From Xanthocytophaga flava (GTDB lineage Bacteria > Bacteroidota > Bacteroidia > Cytophagales > 172606-1): a DNA stretch of 64,000 bases. The first letter of the stretch is position 1; each line of letters starts with the position of its first letter. Under the pieces are notes generated by a model that saw nothing but the letters and a program-made list of their open reading frames with translations, searched no databases and was not told where the DNA came from. The position numbers were made by a program, and so were the translations under genes. Shown here piece after piece: positions 9,394 to 18,044 of this stretch. The stretch lies in contig NZ_JASJOR010000006.1 in assembly GCF_030068545.1 (NCBI RefSeq), positions 248,001 through 312,000 of the forward strand. Direction: 5' to 3'.

Positions 9394-9416
9394 AATTTTC
9401 TACTTATCCATATATT

Positions 9417-10079
9417 ATGAATCGAATGCTTACGCTATTGGGAGGAATACTATTCTGCATGACAGAAACACAGGATTTGCTGGCCATCCCCTTTGGCTCA
9501 ACTTACACCCATACAACAAATCTGGAGAGAACATATAGTTTTCAGACACCTGTAGTAACTCTGGGTGATTCTATACTAGCTCTTCAGGGAACAGAAATCG
9601 AAATAAAAGGATCGGTCAGTTCAGATGTAGTAACTTTAAAATGGGAACAGCTCTTAGGACCTTCTGAAGCGACACTTGAAAATGCAGATGCTCTTACAGT
9701 ACATATCTCTAATTTAAAAGAAGGCACTTATAAATTTTCTCTTACAGGCACAAACAGTAATGGAGAATCGGCAACTGCTGCTATAGAAGTTCGAGTAACT
9801 ACTAATCCTTCAGGAGCTTATGTTTTAGTACCCAAGAAAATATTTACTCCTAATGGAGATGGATTTAATGATACCTGGGATATACAGTATATAAGTACCC
9901 GTCCGAATTATACTGTCATCATTATGGATTCGAAAGGTAAAAAGCTGGTCGAAAAAACAAACTTTACATCCGATGAGGTATGGGACGGACAAGGAGCCGG
10001 TTATGGAGCTTATTACTATGTCATCAAGGACGAAAATCAGAAGGAATATCGTACAGGTAGTTTCTCTCTTCTTCAATAA
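9417..10079 (+). CDS. T9SS type B sorting-domain (gliding motility C-terminal) protein
   Basis: 220 residues. The middle (about 45-130) is an Ig-like/PKD-type domain (SSDVVTLKWEQLLGPSEATLE ... TGTNSNGESATAAIEVRV). The C-terminal 85 residues carry the gliding-motility/type B sorting signature: FTPNGDGFNDTW and the end segment YGAYYYVIKDENQ. Proteins with this domain are normally exported by Sec and then by T9SS. The predicted N-terminus (MNRMLTLLGGILFCMTETQD) is only a weak signal peptide. It lies 30 bp upstream of a PorP/SprF-like gene, the common pairing of type B cargo with its PorP partner. Confidence 0.85.
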   Translation: MNRMLTLLGGILFCMTETQDLLAIPFGSTYTHTTNLERTYSFQTPVVTLGDSILALQGTEIEIKGSVSSDVVTLKWEQLLGPSEATLENADALTVHISNLKEGTYKFSLTGTNSNGESATAAIEVRVTTNPSGAYVLVPKKIFTPNGDGFNDTWDIQYISTRPNYTVIIMDSKGKKLVEKTNFTSDEVWDGQGAGYGAYYYVIKDENQKEYRTGSFSLLQ

Positions 10080-10109
10080 TACCTTACAATCAGACTCGCC
10101 ACAACCTAT

Positions 10110-11384
10110 ATGAAAAAAATATACACCTTACTCCTCTTTTTGGGATTAAGTTATTCTATCCAGGCACAAAATATGCCACCCTACGTCCATTCATTCAGCA
10201 ATATGTATCTGGAAAATGGAGCAGCAGCCGGGATGAATCGCTATCCGGTTATCTTTCTGAGCTTTCATCGCCAGCAAATCGGACATATCGAAACACCACC
10301 TGCCCATGCGTCTTTTGCATTCCATACACCCTTTCATAAGCAACAGTATGCTTTTGGCACCAACATTTCGTATTTCCGCCAGGGAGTACAGGAAACCACC
10401 AATGCCTATGTCACCTTTGCCCGCCGCCTGGATTTTGGTAAAGAAAGTTTCTTACAGGTTGGTATTTCTGGTGGCTTCTTCTACAACTCAATTTATACAG
10501 CTGACTTAACGCCTGATGAACTAGCCGATCCGATTCTAGCCGCTATGAATAGGAAATATCGTGCAGATGTGAGAATCGGCGCTATTTACCAATATAAAAA
10601 TCTTCAACTGGGGCTTTCTCTGCCCCGACTAGCCCCTTATCCAGCACTTGGAAGTGACGGCCAGCGTTTAGAACAAACATTTAAGCCTCTGGAAAATTAT
10701 ACATTAAGTGCAGCCTATCGTATCAATGCTACACCAGATGTAGTTATACACCCGATGGTTTTGTATCGGAAATATGAATACCAGAAAGATCCATTCTTTG
10801 AAGTAAATGCAGTTGTCAATTACAAAGATGGGTATTGGGTGGGAGGTGCTTATCGTCAGGATTATGGCATGTTCCTTATGGCTGGCTTCAAGGCTTTCAA
10901 TAAAGTTAGCTTTGGGTATGCTTACAAACTTGCCAATAATAATGTAAACAACTACGGTAATCCTGCCCACGAAATCCAGTTTGGCATCCATTTGGGTAAA
11001 AAGCAAGAGCAACCTATTCGCACCTTACCAGCCTTTACACAGTTGAACAATCGGACTATTCGGGTAACTCCAGCAAAGATCGATACATCTATCCGCATAG
11101 AAATCGTTCGAAAAATGTTGGCACCACCACCGAATCCACTGGAAATGGAAATTGGTAATTACCTGATTGTGGGAGCTTTCCGTTACGAACAAAACGCCAG
11201 AAAATATATGAACACTGTCATTGCATCAGGTCATGAAGCTAAGATCGGATTTAACTCAAATAGACAATTCCATTACGTATACATCTATGTAGGTGATAAT
11301 CTGGAAGATGTCAGAGCACGTGTACGACAGATTCGTACAGAGAAAGGATATGAAAACGCCTGGATCTTCAGAATTACAGAATAA
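10110..11384 (+). CDS. PorP/SprF-like T9SS membrane protein with C-terminal SPOR-like domain
   Basis: 424 residues with signal peptide MKKIYTLLLFLGLSYSIQAQ. The next 280 residues are PorP/SprF-like: MNRYPVIFLSFHRQQIG, HTPFHKQQYAFG, then barrel-like strands ending FGYAYKLANNNVNNYGNPAHE. After a linker (PPPNPLEMEIG), about residues 345-424 read as a SPOR-like fold: NYLIVGAFRYEQNARKYMN, a central strand with HYVYIYVG, and a final ENAWIF. PorP-like proteins assist type B cargo, and SPOR domains bind denuded peptidoglycan glycan strands. The fusion would tie a T9SS accessory barrel to the cell wall (inference). Probably co-transcribed with 9417. Confidence 0.85.
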   Translation: MKKIYTLLLFLGLSYSIQAQNMPPYVHSFSNMYLENGAAAGMNRYPVIFLSFHRQQIGHIETPPAHASFAFHTPFHKQQYAFGTNISYFRQGVQETTNAYVTFARRLDFGKESFLQVGISGGFFYNSIYTADLTPDELADPILAAMNRKYRADVRIGAIYQYKNLQLGLSLPRLAPYPALGSDGQRLEQTFKPLENYTLSAAYRINATPDVVIHPMVLYRKYEYQKDPFFEVNAVVNYKDGYWVGGAYRQDYGMFLMAGFKAFNKVSFGYAYKLANNNVNNYGNPAHEIQFGIHLGKKQEQPIRTLPAFTQLNNRTIRVTPAKIDTSIRIEIVRKMLAPPPNPLEMEIGNYLIVGAFRYEQNARKYMNTVIASGHEAKIGFNSNRQFHYVYIYVGDNLEDVRARVRQIRTEKGYENAWIFRITE

Positions 11385-11563
11385 TCTCGCTCTATAATTT
11401 ATATCAGAAAATGTTTGTCTTAAAAGACGAGCATTTTCTTTACCAGAACATTGCTGGATTCATTCTCATGCGCATAATTATATGTATTAGTTTGCTTGAC
11501 CTAAAATATGTATAATAATAGACTAAAAATGTAGTCTATAAGCTATTGAGTCAAAAAAGCTTT
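11385..11563. other. Convergent intergenic region, first part
   Basis: No gene seen. AT-rich sequence with possible further, more decayed members of the tandem repeat at 11541-11563. No clean terminator for the upstream PorP-like gene was found; an imperfect stem built on AAAATG/CATTTT occurs near 11409-11440. Confidence 0.4.
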
Positions 11564-11724
11564 TGTATAGAATAAACTGCAAAGTTGCTGATGCATAGAA
11601 TTAACCCCAAGAAATTGTTTTGAACAGAATAAACCGCAGGCTTTCTGCTTGGATGTAATTAACTGCAAAAAATTCCATGCACCTAATTTAGGGCAACAAA
11701 CTCTTGTGCATAGGATTATACGCA
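11564..11724. repeat. Degenerate tandem repeat array, six units, 28-29 bp period (array 1)
   Basis: Six 18-mers that all start TG and end CA begin at 11564, 11592, 11621, 11650, 11678 and 11707 (spacings 28, 29, 29, 28, 29). Examples are TGCATAGAATTAACCCCA, TGAACAGAATAAACCGCA and TGCATAGGATTATACGCA. The intervening 10-11 bp are mostly A/T-rich (for example AAGTTGCTGA, AGAAATTGTTT). The last unit ends exactly at the base before the stop codon of the minus-strand gene (11725). The period is not a multiple of three overall, so it is not a coding repeat. Confidence 0.8.
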
Positions 11725-12774
11725 TCATCTAATATTCCGGTGATATTCCTCTACCTCTCGCAGCACCAGTCGCAAACTCTCTTTTACAATATCACCCATG
11801 CTCTCGCATCCATAGAAAACACTGTTTTCGTAGTGATCTGCCAATTGATTGCGTAAATGCATTACATTTTCAAAGGGAGCAATATCATCATCTGCCATTA
11901 CATCTGTCAACGCAAAGATTCGATTTCCGGTAGTATTCAAACGACTGGCAATCATTGACTTCTCTTCTGACTGATACTGATGGACACTTTCAGGCGAGAG
12001 CCTTGAATAGCCTAGTTCAATGATGGGATTATTTTGCTTAAAATATTGAGGGAGAAATACTGTTTTTTTACCTTCATAACTTTGCTGGTCAAAGTCTATG
12101 GCTCGAATGCGGTAGTGAATCTCATCAAAGTCCTGAGTAGCAATGATTACAAAATTGCTGCTGTGCATGTCTCCCAGTAATCGGACAAAACAACGTTCAT
12201 TAAACTTGACAAACTCCTTTACCAGACGTATACTGTTCAGGTGCTTATCTTTAAGATGATTCTTAATAAACTGATTGCCTGGCACACCGGCTATATGTTC
12301 TTCCACAACTGTATCACCACTACTGATATAACTGATGCGATTAGGAGAAAGAATATGTTCCAGTTCAAGGCCATAAATGCGTGAAGCATCTGCCCGTTTG
12401 ATATAAAAATAATCGAAGTTATCATTTAGTGTATTGACAATCCGTACCCGAAAAGGACGGGTATTGGCATATACACAGAGATCTACACGGTCTACTGTAA
12501 GATGTCGGGCTACAGACAAGTCTCCCCCTATCTTCAGCTCAACATACATTGTCTTAAGACCACGATAGATTTCATCAATGCGGTGAGGTGGATAAAAAAC
12601 CGTTTCCCAGAGGGTATCTTTCCCTTCTTTATCATATAAAGTGATTGCATTGTCAAACTGAGCTATGTCATCATAATGAATAGGCAGCTTGATTTCGCGT
12701 CCGTATTTGATGAGATATTTCCGTAAATCCTGATTAATCGGATAGATACTTTTTTTTCTGCTAATGAAGGCCAA
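11725..12774 (-). CDS. Kinase-fold protein of unknown function
   Basis: 349 residues, no signal peptide. The segment LLGDMHSSNFVI followed by RAIDFDQQSYEGKK resembles the catalytic HxxN and metal-binding DFD elements of the aminoglycoside-phosphotransferase/protein-kinase-like fold (around residues 205-245). An upstream glycine-containing GDTVVEEHIAGVPGN could be a nucleotide-contacting loop. The C-terminal third is helical and acidic. I do not recognise a named family; it resembles proteins seen in Bacteroidota as conserved hypotheticals. It is divergent from the M1 peptidase gene, and its 3' end abuts repeat array 1. Confidence 0.7.
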   Translation of the reverse strand: MAFISRKKSIYPINQDLRKYLIKYGREIKLPIHYDDIAQFDNAITLYDKEGKDTLWETVFYPPHRIDEIYRGLKTMYVELKIGGDLSVARHLTVDRVDLCVYANTRPFRVRIVNTLNDNFDYFYIKRADASRIYGLELEHILSPNRISYISSGDTVVEEHIAGVPGNQFIKNHLKDKHLNSIRLVKEFVKFNERCFVRLLGDMHSSNFVIIATQDFDEIHYRIRAIDFDQQSYEGKKTVFLPQYFKQNNPIIELGYSRLSPESVHQYQSEEKSMIASRLNTTGNRIFALTDVMADDDIAPFENVMHLRNQLADHYENSVFYGCESMGDIVKESLRLVLREVEEYHRNIR

Positions 12775-12937
12775 TTTCTTTCTGTTAGGATGATTCTATG
12801 TAATCAATTTGATAAAAATTTGGAGATTGCACAAACCAGCATGACTTTTGTTCGTTTTTATAGTACATTTCTGGATGTAGAAAAGTTTTAAAGCAAGATC
12901 TATTACTAGAAACCTTCTAATTTTCAATTAACCATTC

Positions 12938-14845
12938 ATGAAGAAATCTTTTTTTACACTGCTTACAGTTCTTCAGTCTGTTATGTTTACAGGACAGGGC
13001 ATTGCCCAACAAGTAGAAGATCTGTATGTTCCACTGGAATTTCAGAGCGCCTATGCTAAGGGAACACGCAGTACAGATGGAAAGCCAGGACCCAACTACT
13101 GGCAAAACAAATCCGAATACGCCATTCAGGTAGAGCTTGTACCTGCAACACGCGAAATCAAAGGCAGCGAAACCATCACCTATTTTAATAACAGTAATGA
13201 TACACTAAGTCAGGTAGTGATTCGATTGTATCCTAATCTATTTAAGAAAGGGGCTGCCAGAGGTGAAGATGTAGACCCAGGCGATGTTACAGATGGCGTT
13301 ACTATCAGTTCATTGCAGGTTAATAACCGTTCAGTAGAAACTAAGCCTGGTCAAGGCAGAGGCGCTCAGGTACGATATAGCACAACCAATATGTTTGTGA
13401 GGTTGAGTCAACCTCTGTATCCTAAAACCAGTCTTAAACTAGCTATCAACTGGACATATACGATTCCTGCTAAAACACATATTCGGGAAGGCACATACGG
13501 TGACAACACATTTATGGTAGCTTATTGGTACCCACAAGTTGCTGTGTATGATGACATTGATGGCTGGGACCGTTTGGAATATAGAGGACAAACAGAGTTT
13601 TATAATGATTTCTCTACGTTTGATGTAACAGTAAAGGTTCCTCAGAATTTTGTAGTATGGGGTACTGGTGTATGGCAGAATCCGGAGGAATCATTGACTC
13701 AAACCTACTTAACCCGATATCTTAACTCCAAGAAATCGGATGAGATCACACACATTATCACGGCTGAAGATCTACAGAAAAAATCCATTACCCAAAATAA
13801 GGCTCAGATTCAGTACCACTTCAAGGCAGAAAATGTACCTGATTTTGTATTTGCAGCCAGTAACCGCTATCTATGGGATGCTACTAGTGCAATAGCGGAA
13901 CCCAACAGACGGACTGCCATTAGTGCTGTATATGATCCTGCTTCTAAGGATTTTTATGAAATAGCTAAGTTCTCCAAGCAGTCTGTTGAGTATTTGTCTA
14001 CAAAAATGCCGGGTGTACCTTACCCGTATCCAAACCTGACCATCTTTAATGGTTCAGGAGGTATGGAATTTCCGATGTTTGTTAACGATGCCTCTTATCC
14101 AATGGAAGAAGCAGCAGAGGTAGTGGCACATGAGATTGCCCATACGTACTTCCCATTTTATATGGGTATCAATGAACGTAAGTATGCCTGGATGGATGAA
14201 GGTTGGGCGCAGTTCTTACCGAATGGGATTCCCTTCCAGATTGGTACTAACACATTTTATCCACAACAATACAATGCATTGTATCTTTCCAGCGTCAATG
14301 GACGTGAGATGGAGATGCCAATGATGATGCCTAGTACTATTCTGGAAAATCAACTTTCGTATGGCTTTGCCTCCTATTTCCGACCAGCAGTAGCCTATGC
14401 TACACTACAGGATATTTTAGGGAAAGATAAATTTAAACAAGTGTTGAACGAGTATATGAGTCGATGGAACGGTAAGCACCCTTCTCCCTATGACTTTTTC
14501 TATACATTCAATAATGCAACCAAAGAAGATCTCACCTGGTTCTGGAAGCCTTGGTTCTTTGAAAGAGGATATAGCGATCTGAACATCAAGAAAGTGGAAA
14601 CAGGCAAAACCACTAAAATCATCATTGGACGCAATGGCATACTACCTGTTCCGATCTCTTTGACTGTCACCTTTACGGATGGAACAACGGATACGCATCA
14701 TGAGACAGCCCGTGTATGGCAAAGTGGGGTAAGAGAGTTTGCGATTACAAAAAAGTATACAAAGTCTATTCAGAAGATTGATCTGGGTAGTCCGGAAATA
14801 CCAGACATAAACATCCAGAATAATACATATTCTGTGACTCAATAA
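12938..14845 (+). CDS. M1 family metallopeptidase, secreted
   Basis: 635 residues with an N-terminal signal peptide (MKKSFFTLLTVLQSVMFTG...). The zinc site is complete: HEIAH with His398, Glu399 and His402, and Glu421 in WMDEGWAQ, the HEXXH-18-E spacing of M1 aminopeptidases. The exopeptidase GxMEN motif appears as GGMEF (NGSGGMEFPMF), as in many secreted bacterial M1 relatives. The N-terminal beta domain (residues about 45-250) precedes it. It likely degrades peptides in the periplasm or outside. No T9SS C-terminal domain is visible. Confidence 0.93.
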   Translation: MKKSFFTLLTVLQSVMFTGQGIAQQVEDLYVPLEFQSAYAKGTRSTDGKPGPNYWQNKSEYAIQVELVPATREIKGSETITYFNNSNDTLSQVVIRLYPNLFKKGAARGEDVDPGDVTDGVTISSLQVNNRSVETKPGQGRGAQVRYSTTNMFVRLSQPLYPKTSLKLAINWTYTIPAKTHIREGTYGDNTFMVAYWYPQVAVYDDIDGWDRLEYRGQTEFYNDFSTFDVTVKVPQNFVVWGTGVWQNPEESLTQTYLTRYLNSKKSDEITHIITAEDLQKKSITQNKAQIQYHFKAENVPDFVFAASNRYLWDATSAIAEPNRRTAISAVYDPASKDFYEIAKFSKQSVEYLSTKMPGVPYPYPNLTIFNGSGGMEFPMFVNDASYPMEEAAEVVAHEIAHTYFPFYMGINERKYAWMDEGWAQFLPNGIPFQIGTNTFYPQQYNALYLSSVNGREMEMPMMMPSTILENQLSYGFASYFRPAVAYATLQDILGKDKFKQVLNEYMSRWNGKHPSPYDFFYTFNNATKEDLTWFWKPWFFERGYSDLNIKKVETGKTTKIIIGRNGILPVPISLTVTFTDGTTDTHHETARVWQSGVREFAITKKYTKSIQKIDLGSPEIPDINIQNNTYSVTQ

Positions 14846-14881
14846 TAAACATAAGTCATCCCGAATTTTGGATGCGAGTAA

Positions 14882-14925
14882 AACCCAAGCCATGTTTTTG
14901 AACAATGTGGGCTTGGGTTAATTTT
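14882..14925 (+). terminator. Terminator of the M1 peptidase gene
   Basis: A 10-bp stem (14882-14891 AACCCAAGCC with 14910-14919), followed by TTAATTTTTG. It sits inside the inverted-repeat element. Confidence 0.8.
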
Positions 14926-15093
14926 TGCAAAATCTCTCTTTCTGATTTGATTTATTGTCCCTTACATTATTCTGCCACAGGCTTCTTCATTTTTTGCTTT
15001 CTTGTATCTATCCTTGTTTATAGTCCAGAACATCACTCTCCTTATCGTTCTGTCACTTTTTTGCTTGCCCAAAAAAGTAACCAAAAAAGGGCA

Positions 15094-15146
15094 AAAAATT
15101 CCAAAGCTTCGCCGCTCAGGGCCAACGCTAGGCCCGCGGAATTTTT
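15094..15146. repeat. Long interrupted stem-loop inside the 14845-15263 element
   Basis: Nested pairing can be drawn: AAAAATT with AATTTTT at the base, CCGC with GCGG, and GGGCC with GGCCC around an AACGCTA loop. It is GC-rich in an otherwise AT-rich element. Confidence 0.6.
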
Positions 15147-15275
15147 ATCCCTACGCACCTACACCACCTTCCACGATTAAAGTCGTCTTTGCTCTCTGTG
15201 TGACATTTATTAGCCTTTCTCAATGACATCCTTTACCCAAAATTCGGGATGACTTATGGTTATAGTCTATCAGAA

Positions 15276-15977
15276 TCAAACTTTTAACCAGCTTTTAAGG
15301 ACTGATTTGTCTTCACTGATTCTGCCGATGATTCTATACTTAGATTTTTTTAAGATCGTAGCACTTCTGGCTTTTTCCCGAATTACACAAAATGGATAGG
15401 CTCCGCTAGCATGGACAAAATAGACACCCTTACCTTCATTCACAAGAAAGCCTGTATGGTTGTCCAGACCTACTATATATAAACCTTCTCCGGTTTTCTC
15501 AATCTGTGTGATAAATTCCTTCAGCGACTTATTGCGAAAACGCTTAATATGTTCTTCACTCATCAGGGCCTTAATCATTTGTTCAGAGGGCATCTGTGCC
15601 AGTGCACTTCGATTGATTTCTAACCCTGCATCACGCAATACAGTAGTAACGAAATATCCACAAGCAATAGACCCTCGTCCAGGAACCTGTGTAGTTCCAT
15701 TAAAAGACCAAAATGTTCCATACCAATATGGAAATATGTGATTATCTATAGCTTTTACAAAGGCAGTTCTACTATTACTGCTATTCGATTGTTGAGCGAG
15801 TTTTTTTCTCTCTCTTCGAATAGCAGCTAGTTCCTTCTTGTATTTTTCAGGTGTATTCTGTAACCAATGTTTGCTTAAACGCCAGGGTGAATAAAAAGCA
15901 ATCCAGCATAAGACAAAAAGATACAGGATCAGATATCCTGTATTCTTTATAATTGGAAACCATTTGCTGTTTGACAT
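15276..15977 (-). CDS. Membrane-anchored papain-like (NlpC/P60-related) protein, family not named
   Basis: 233 residues with one N-terminal membrane segment (about 10-30, NTGYLILYLFVLCWIAFYS) and then a charged helix (residues 40-65). The soluble part has a Cys in SIACGYFVTTVLRDAGL, a His in GLDNHTGFLV and YFVHASGAYP, the Cys-His order and spacing expected of NlpC/P60-like amidases. I infer a periplasm-facing peptidoglycan or amide hydrolase. It lies 3 bp downstream of the Gfo/Idh gene on the same strand, so both are probably co-transcribed. Confidence 0.7.
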   Translation of the reverse strand: MSNSKWFPIIKNTGYLILYLFVLCWIAFYSPWRLSKHWLQNTPEKYKKELAAIRRERKKLAQQSNSSNSRTAFVKAIDNHIFPYWYGTFWSFNGTTQVPGRGSIACGYFVTTVLRDAGLEINRSALAQMPSEQMIKALMSEEHIKRFRNKSLKEFITQIEKTGEGLYIVGLDNHTGFLVNEGKGVYFVHASGAYPFCVIREKARSATILKKSKYRIIGRISEDKSVLKSWLKV

Positions 15978-15980
15978 CCT

Positions 15981-17423
15981 TTAAGACCAACCCTCCCGAT
16001 ACTGACGCTTCACAAACTGGTTTGCCACATCAAAGTTAGTGATTTTCATATTGGCACCATCCCAAAGCAATTTTTTACGTCCTGGGAAATCAAAACCGCC
16101 CTGTTCTCTTGGTGTTCTGTATAAGAAAGATCGTACAGCCAGATTGCCCATCAACACCATTTCTGTCAATGGACCGGCTTCATTAAAGGCAGAACTGGTA
16201 TAAGTGCCATAGCCTTTTTTGCATGCATTCACCCATTGCTGCTGATGTCCATTGGTATCCCCTTCTACCAATGGGCGTTTAGGATCAGGGAGTACATAGT
16301 TTGCAAATTTTTCAGATGGAAACAACTTTGGATTTTCTCCAAATATTTCGGCAGCGAGAATACCTTGGCTCCCAATAAAAAGAAGGCCTCCATCTACACG
16401 TGCAAACACTTTTTCATAATCACATCCTTCAGGAAGACGTGGACGAATACCTCCATCATACCATGATACACTTATTTCTTTGTGTGATCCTTTTCCTGTG
16501 TTTGGAAACTTTAAGTGAATAGCCGCGGAAGGTGGGCATACATCATCGAAGAAAGCCTCTTTGAAGAAATCGCTATAGATTTGTCCCACAGAACATTCTA
16601 CAGATGTTGGATAACCCAACTTAAGTGCCCGGAAAGGCACATCCATAAAATGACATCCCATATCCCCTAGTGACCCGGTACCAAAATCCCAGTATCCTCT
16701 CCAGCGAAACGGCATATAGGCTTCATGGTATTCACGAAAAGGTGCAGTTCCCAGCCATAAATTCCAGTCAACCTCTGATGGTACAGGTTGCGTTTCGCCT
16801 TTGTCTTTTGGAGATTTTACCCCCTGTGGCCAAACAGGACGGTTAGTCCATACTTCCACTGTATGCACATCGCCGATAGCACCCGATTGAATAATAGACT
16901 CTGTAAGACGAGTGCCTTTACCACTACTCCCCTGGTTACCCATCTGGGTAACCACTTTGTATTTCTGAGCAGCCTCAGTCAGCTGACGAGCCTCCCAAAT
17001 ATCATGTGCCAATGGCTTCTCTACATATACATGTTTACCCAATTGCATAGCAGCCATAGCAACCGGATAATGCATATGATCTGGTGTTGAGATAATCACC
17101 GCATCAATGTGTTTTTTTTCTTTTGCCAGCATCTGGCGGAAGTCCTTATAATAAGGAGCTTTAGGGAATTTTTCCCGATACTTTTTAGCCTGGCGGTCAT
17201 CTACATCACATAACGCAACAATATTGTCTGTTCCGTTATTGAATGCCTGCTGGATATTAAAGTCTGCCTTTCCTCCACAACCTACAGCTGCAATATTTAA
17301 TTTATCAGAAGGCGCGACAAATCCTTTGCCCAGTACATGACGAGGCACGATAGAAAAGCCGGCCAGAGCCAGCGAACTTTGTTTGATAAATGTACGACGT
17401 GAACCAGGGGTATCTTTTTTCAT
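15981..17423 (-). CDS. Gfo/Idh/MocA family oxidoreductase with Tat signal
   Basis: 480 residues from the ATG at 17423. The N-terminus has a twin-arginine signal, GSRRTFIKQSSLALAGF, so export is likely. The Rossmann motif is AAVGCGGKADFN, and the sugar-dehydrogenase signature is HVYVEKPLAHD. The C-terminal half (TNRPVWPQG, WNLWLGTAPFREYHEAY, GDMGCHFMDVPF) is of the type found in secreted carbohydrate-active oxidoreductases of Bacteroidota. The open frame continues to 17507, but those residues would hide the Tat signal, so I use the internal start. Substrate unknown, probably a sugar derivative. Confidence 0.9.
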   Translation of the reverse strand: MKKDTPGSRRTFIKQSSLALAGFSIVPRHVLGKGFVAPSDKLNIAAVGCGGKADFNIQQAFNNGTDNIVALCDVDDRQAKKYREKFPKAPYYKDFRQMLAKEKKHIDAVIISTPDHMHYPVAMAAMQLGKHVYVEKPLAHDIWEARQLTEAAQKYKVVTQMGNQGSSGKGTRLTESIIQSGAIGDVHTVEVWTNRPVWPQGVKSPKDKGETQPVPSEVDWNLWLGTAPFREYHEAYMPFRWRGYWDFGTGSLGDMGCHFMDVPFRALKLGYPTSVECSVGQIYSDFFKEAFFDDVCPPSAAIHLKFPNTGKGSHKEISVSWYDGGIRPRLPEGCDYEKVFARVDGGLLFIGSQGILAAEIFGENPKLFPSEKFANYVLPDPKRPLVEGDTNGHQQQWVNACKKGYGTYTSSAFNEAGPLTEMVLMGNLAVRSFLYRTPREQGGFDFPGRKKLLWDGANMKITNFDVANQFVKRQYREGWS

Positions 17424-18044
17424 AATAGAAGGAGGGTATATTCTCTGTGGTTTGAGGGAATGTTTTAACGATATAGTAACGATGAAAGCGTGCTGGTTAC
17501 TTACCAAATATCAGCATGACAGGTAAAAAAACAAAAGTCTCTCACTAAATTTTCAGAAATTTTTTGTTTTAAGATCTGAGTAACATCTCCAGAGATACAA
17601 TACGCCGACACTCCTTCTGGCATTTATTGCGGATAATTTCGTGTACTTGATGCCTAGAATTATTGTTTCAAGTTTGCGATCCAATAACCCAGGTAATATT
17701 TAAGGCAAAATTATCACATAACTTATATTTTAAACCCTCTGACAATCATAGCGTTATCTAAACGACACCATTCTTAAATAGCTAATTCTCCTTTTAATGT
17801 ATTTTACAACCTATGTATCAGAACCTACTTATAACGTTATATGTCTGCATTAAATATCTTATCGTCTGACCAGATAGATGTGTTAATTTGTATAAATAAG
17901 GAGTGTTTACCACTCAAATTTCCTTAATCTGTAAAAAGCTATTTACAGATTAAAAAAGCTCTGTTCGATATTTGTCTAAAAAAATAGTACTTTGTGTGCT
18001 TCTCTTTTCTTAGAGTAGAAGAAACTTATAACCTTATTTTGAGT
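17424..18044. other. Divergent intergenic region, 620 bp
   Basis: No gene recognised. It contains a perfect 12-bp hairpin at 17924-17953 and a promoter-like TACTTTG at about 17989. The rest is AT-rich with no clear repeats; the 28-bp repeat seen elsewhere was looked for and is absent. Confidence 0.5.
17924..17953. promoter_or_regulatory. Perfect 12-bp inverted repeat upstream of yicC
   Basis: TTAATCTGTAAA (17924-17935) and its exact reverse complement (17942-17953) with a 6-nt spacer. No T-run follows on either strand, so it looks more like an operator or RNA hairpin than a terminator. It ends about 35 bp before a promoter-like sequence (TACTTTG). Confidence 0.6.

Larger units (their letters stand above)
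9032..9416. other. Intergenic region upstream of the T9SS cargo-like gene
   Basis: 385 bp between divergent genes. It contains a relict of the element described at 30700 (9141-9175) and, immediately after it, an interrupted inverted repeat built on ACTATTTT (9179 onward) and AAAATAGT (up to about 9238), with the short palindrome GGTGCACC between. A candidate promoter lies at the 3' end. Confidence 0.6.
14845..15263. repeat. Intergenic element bounded by 27-bp inverted repeats
   Basis: The ends 14845-14871 and 15237-15263 are inverted repeats matching at 26 of 27 positions (core CATCCCGAATTTTGG). The left end overlaps the last base of the M1 peptidase stop codon. Inside are a terminator hairpin (14882-14919), an A/T-rich section around 15050-15100 (GCCCAAAAAAGTAACC), and a long stem-loop 15094-15146. 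Two overlapping open frames of 91 and 74 codons here show translated repeat sequence and are not called as genes. Similar poly-A/T stretches are, as I recall, common in intergenic repeats of Cytophagales. Confidence 0.8.

Noticed and set aside
11543..11728. 61-codon minus-strand ORF across array 1
   Set aside because: It is a frame that happens to be open through the tandem repeat; the 28/29 bp period shifts frame between units, so no protein repeat is maintained.
14905..15226. Two overlapping plus-strand ORFs (91 and 74 codons)
   Set aside because: They lie wholly inside the inverted-repeat element, overlap in different frames and encode low-complexity sequence of the kind often mis-annotated from repeats.
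17620..17700. TGCGGATAATTTC and TGCCTAGAATTATT resembling repeat units
   Set aside because: Core spacing is 23-25 bp, not 28-29, and there are only two or three candidates in a divergent gap.
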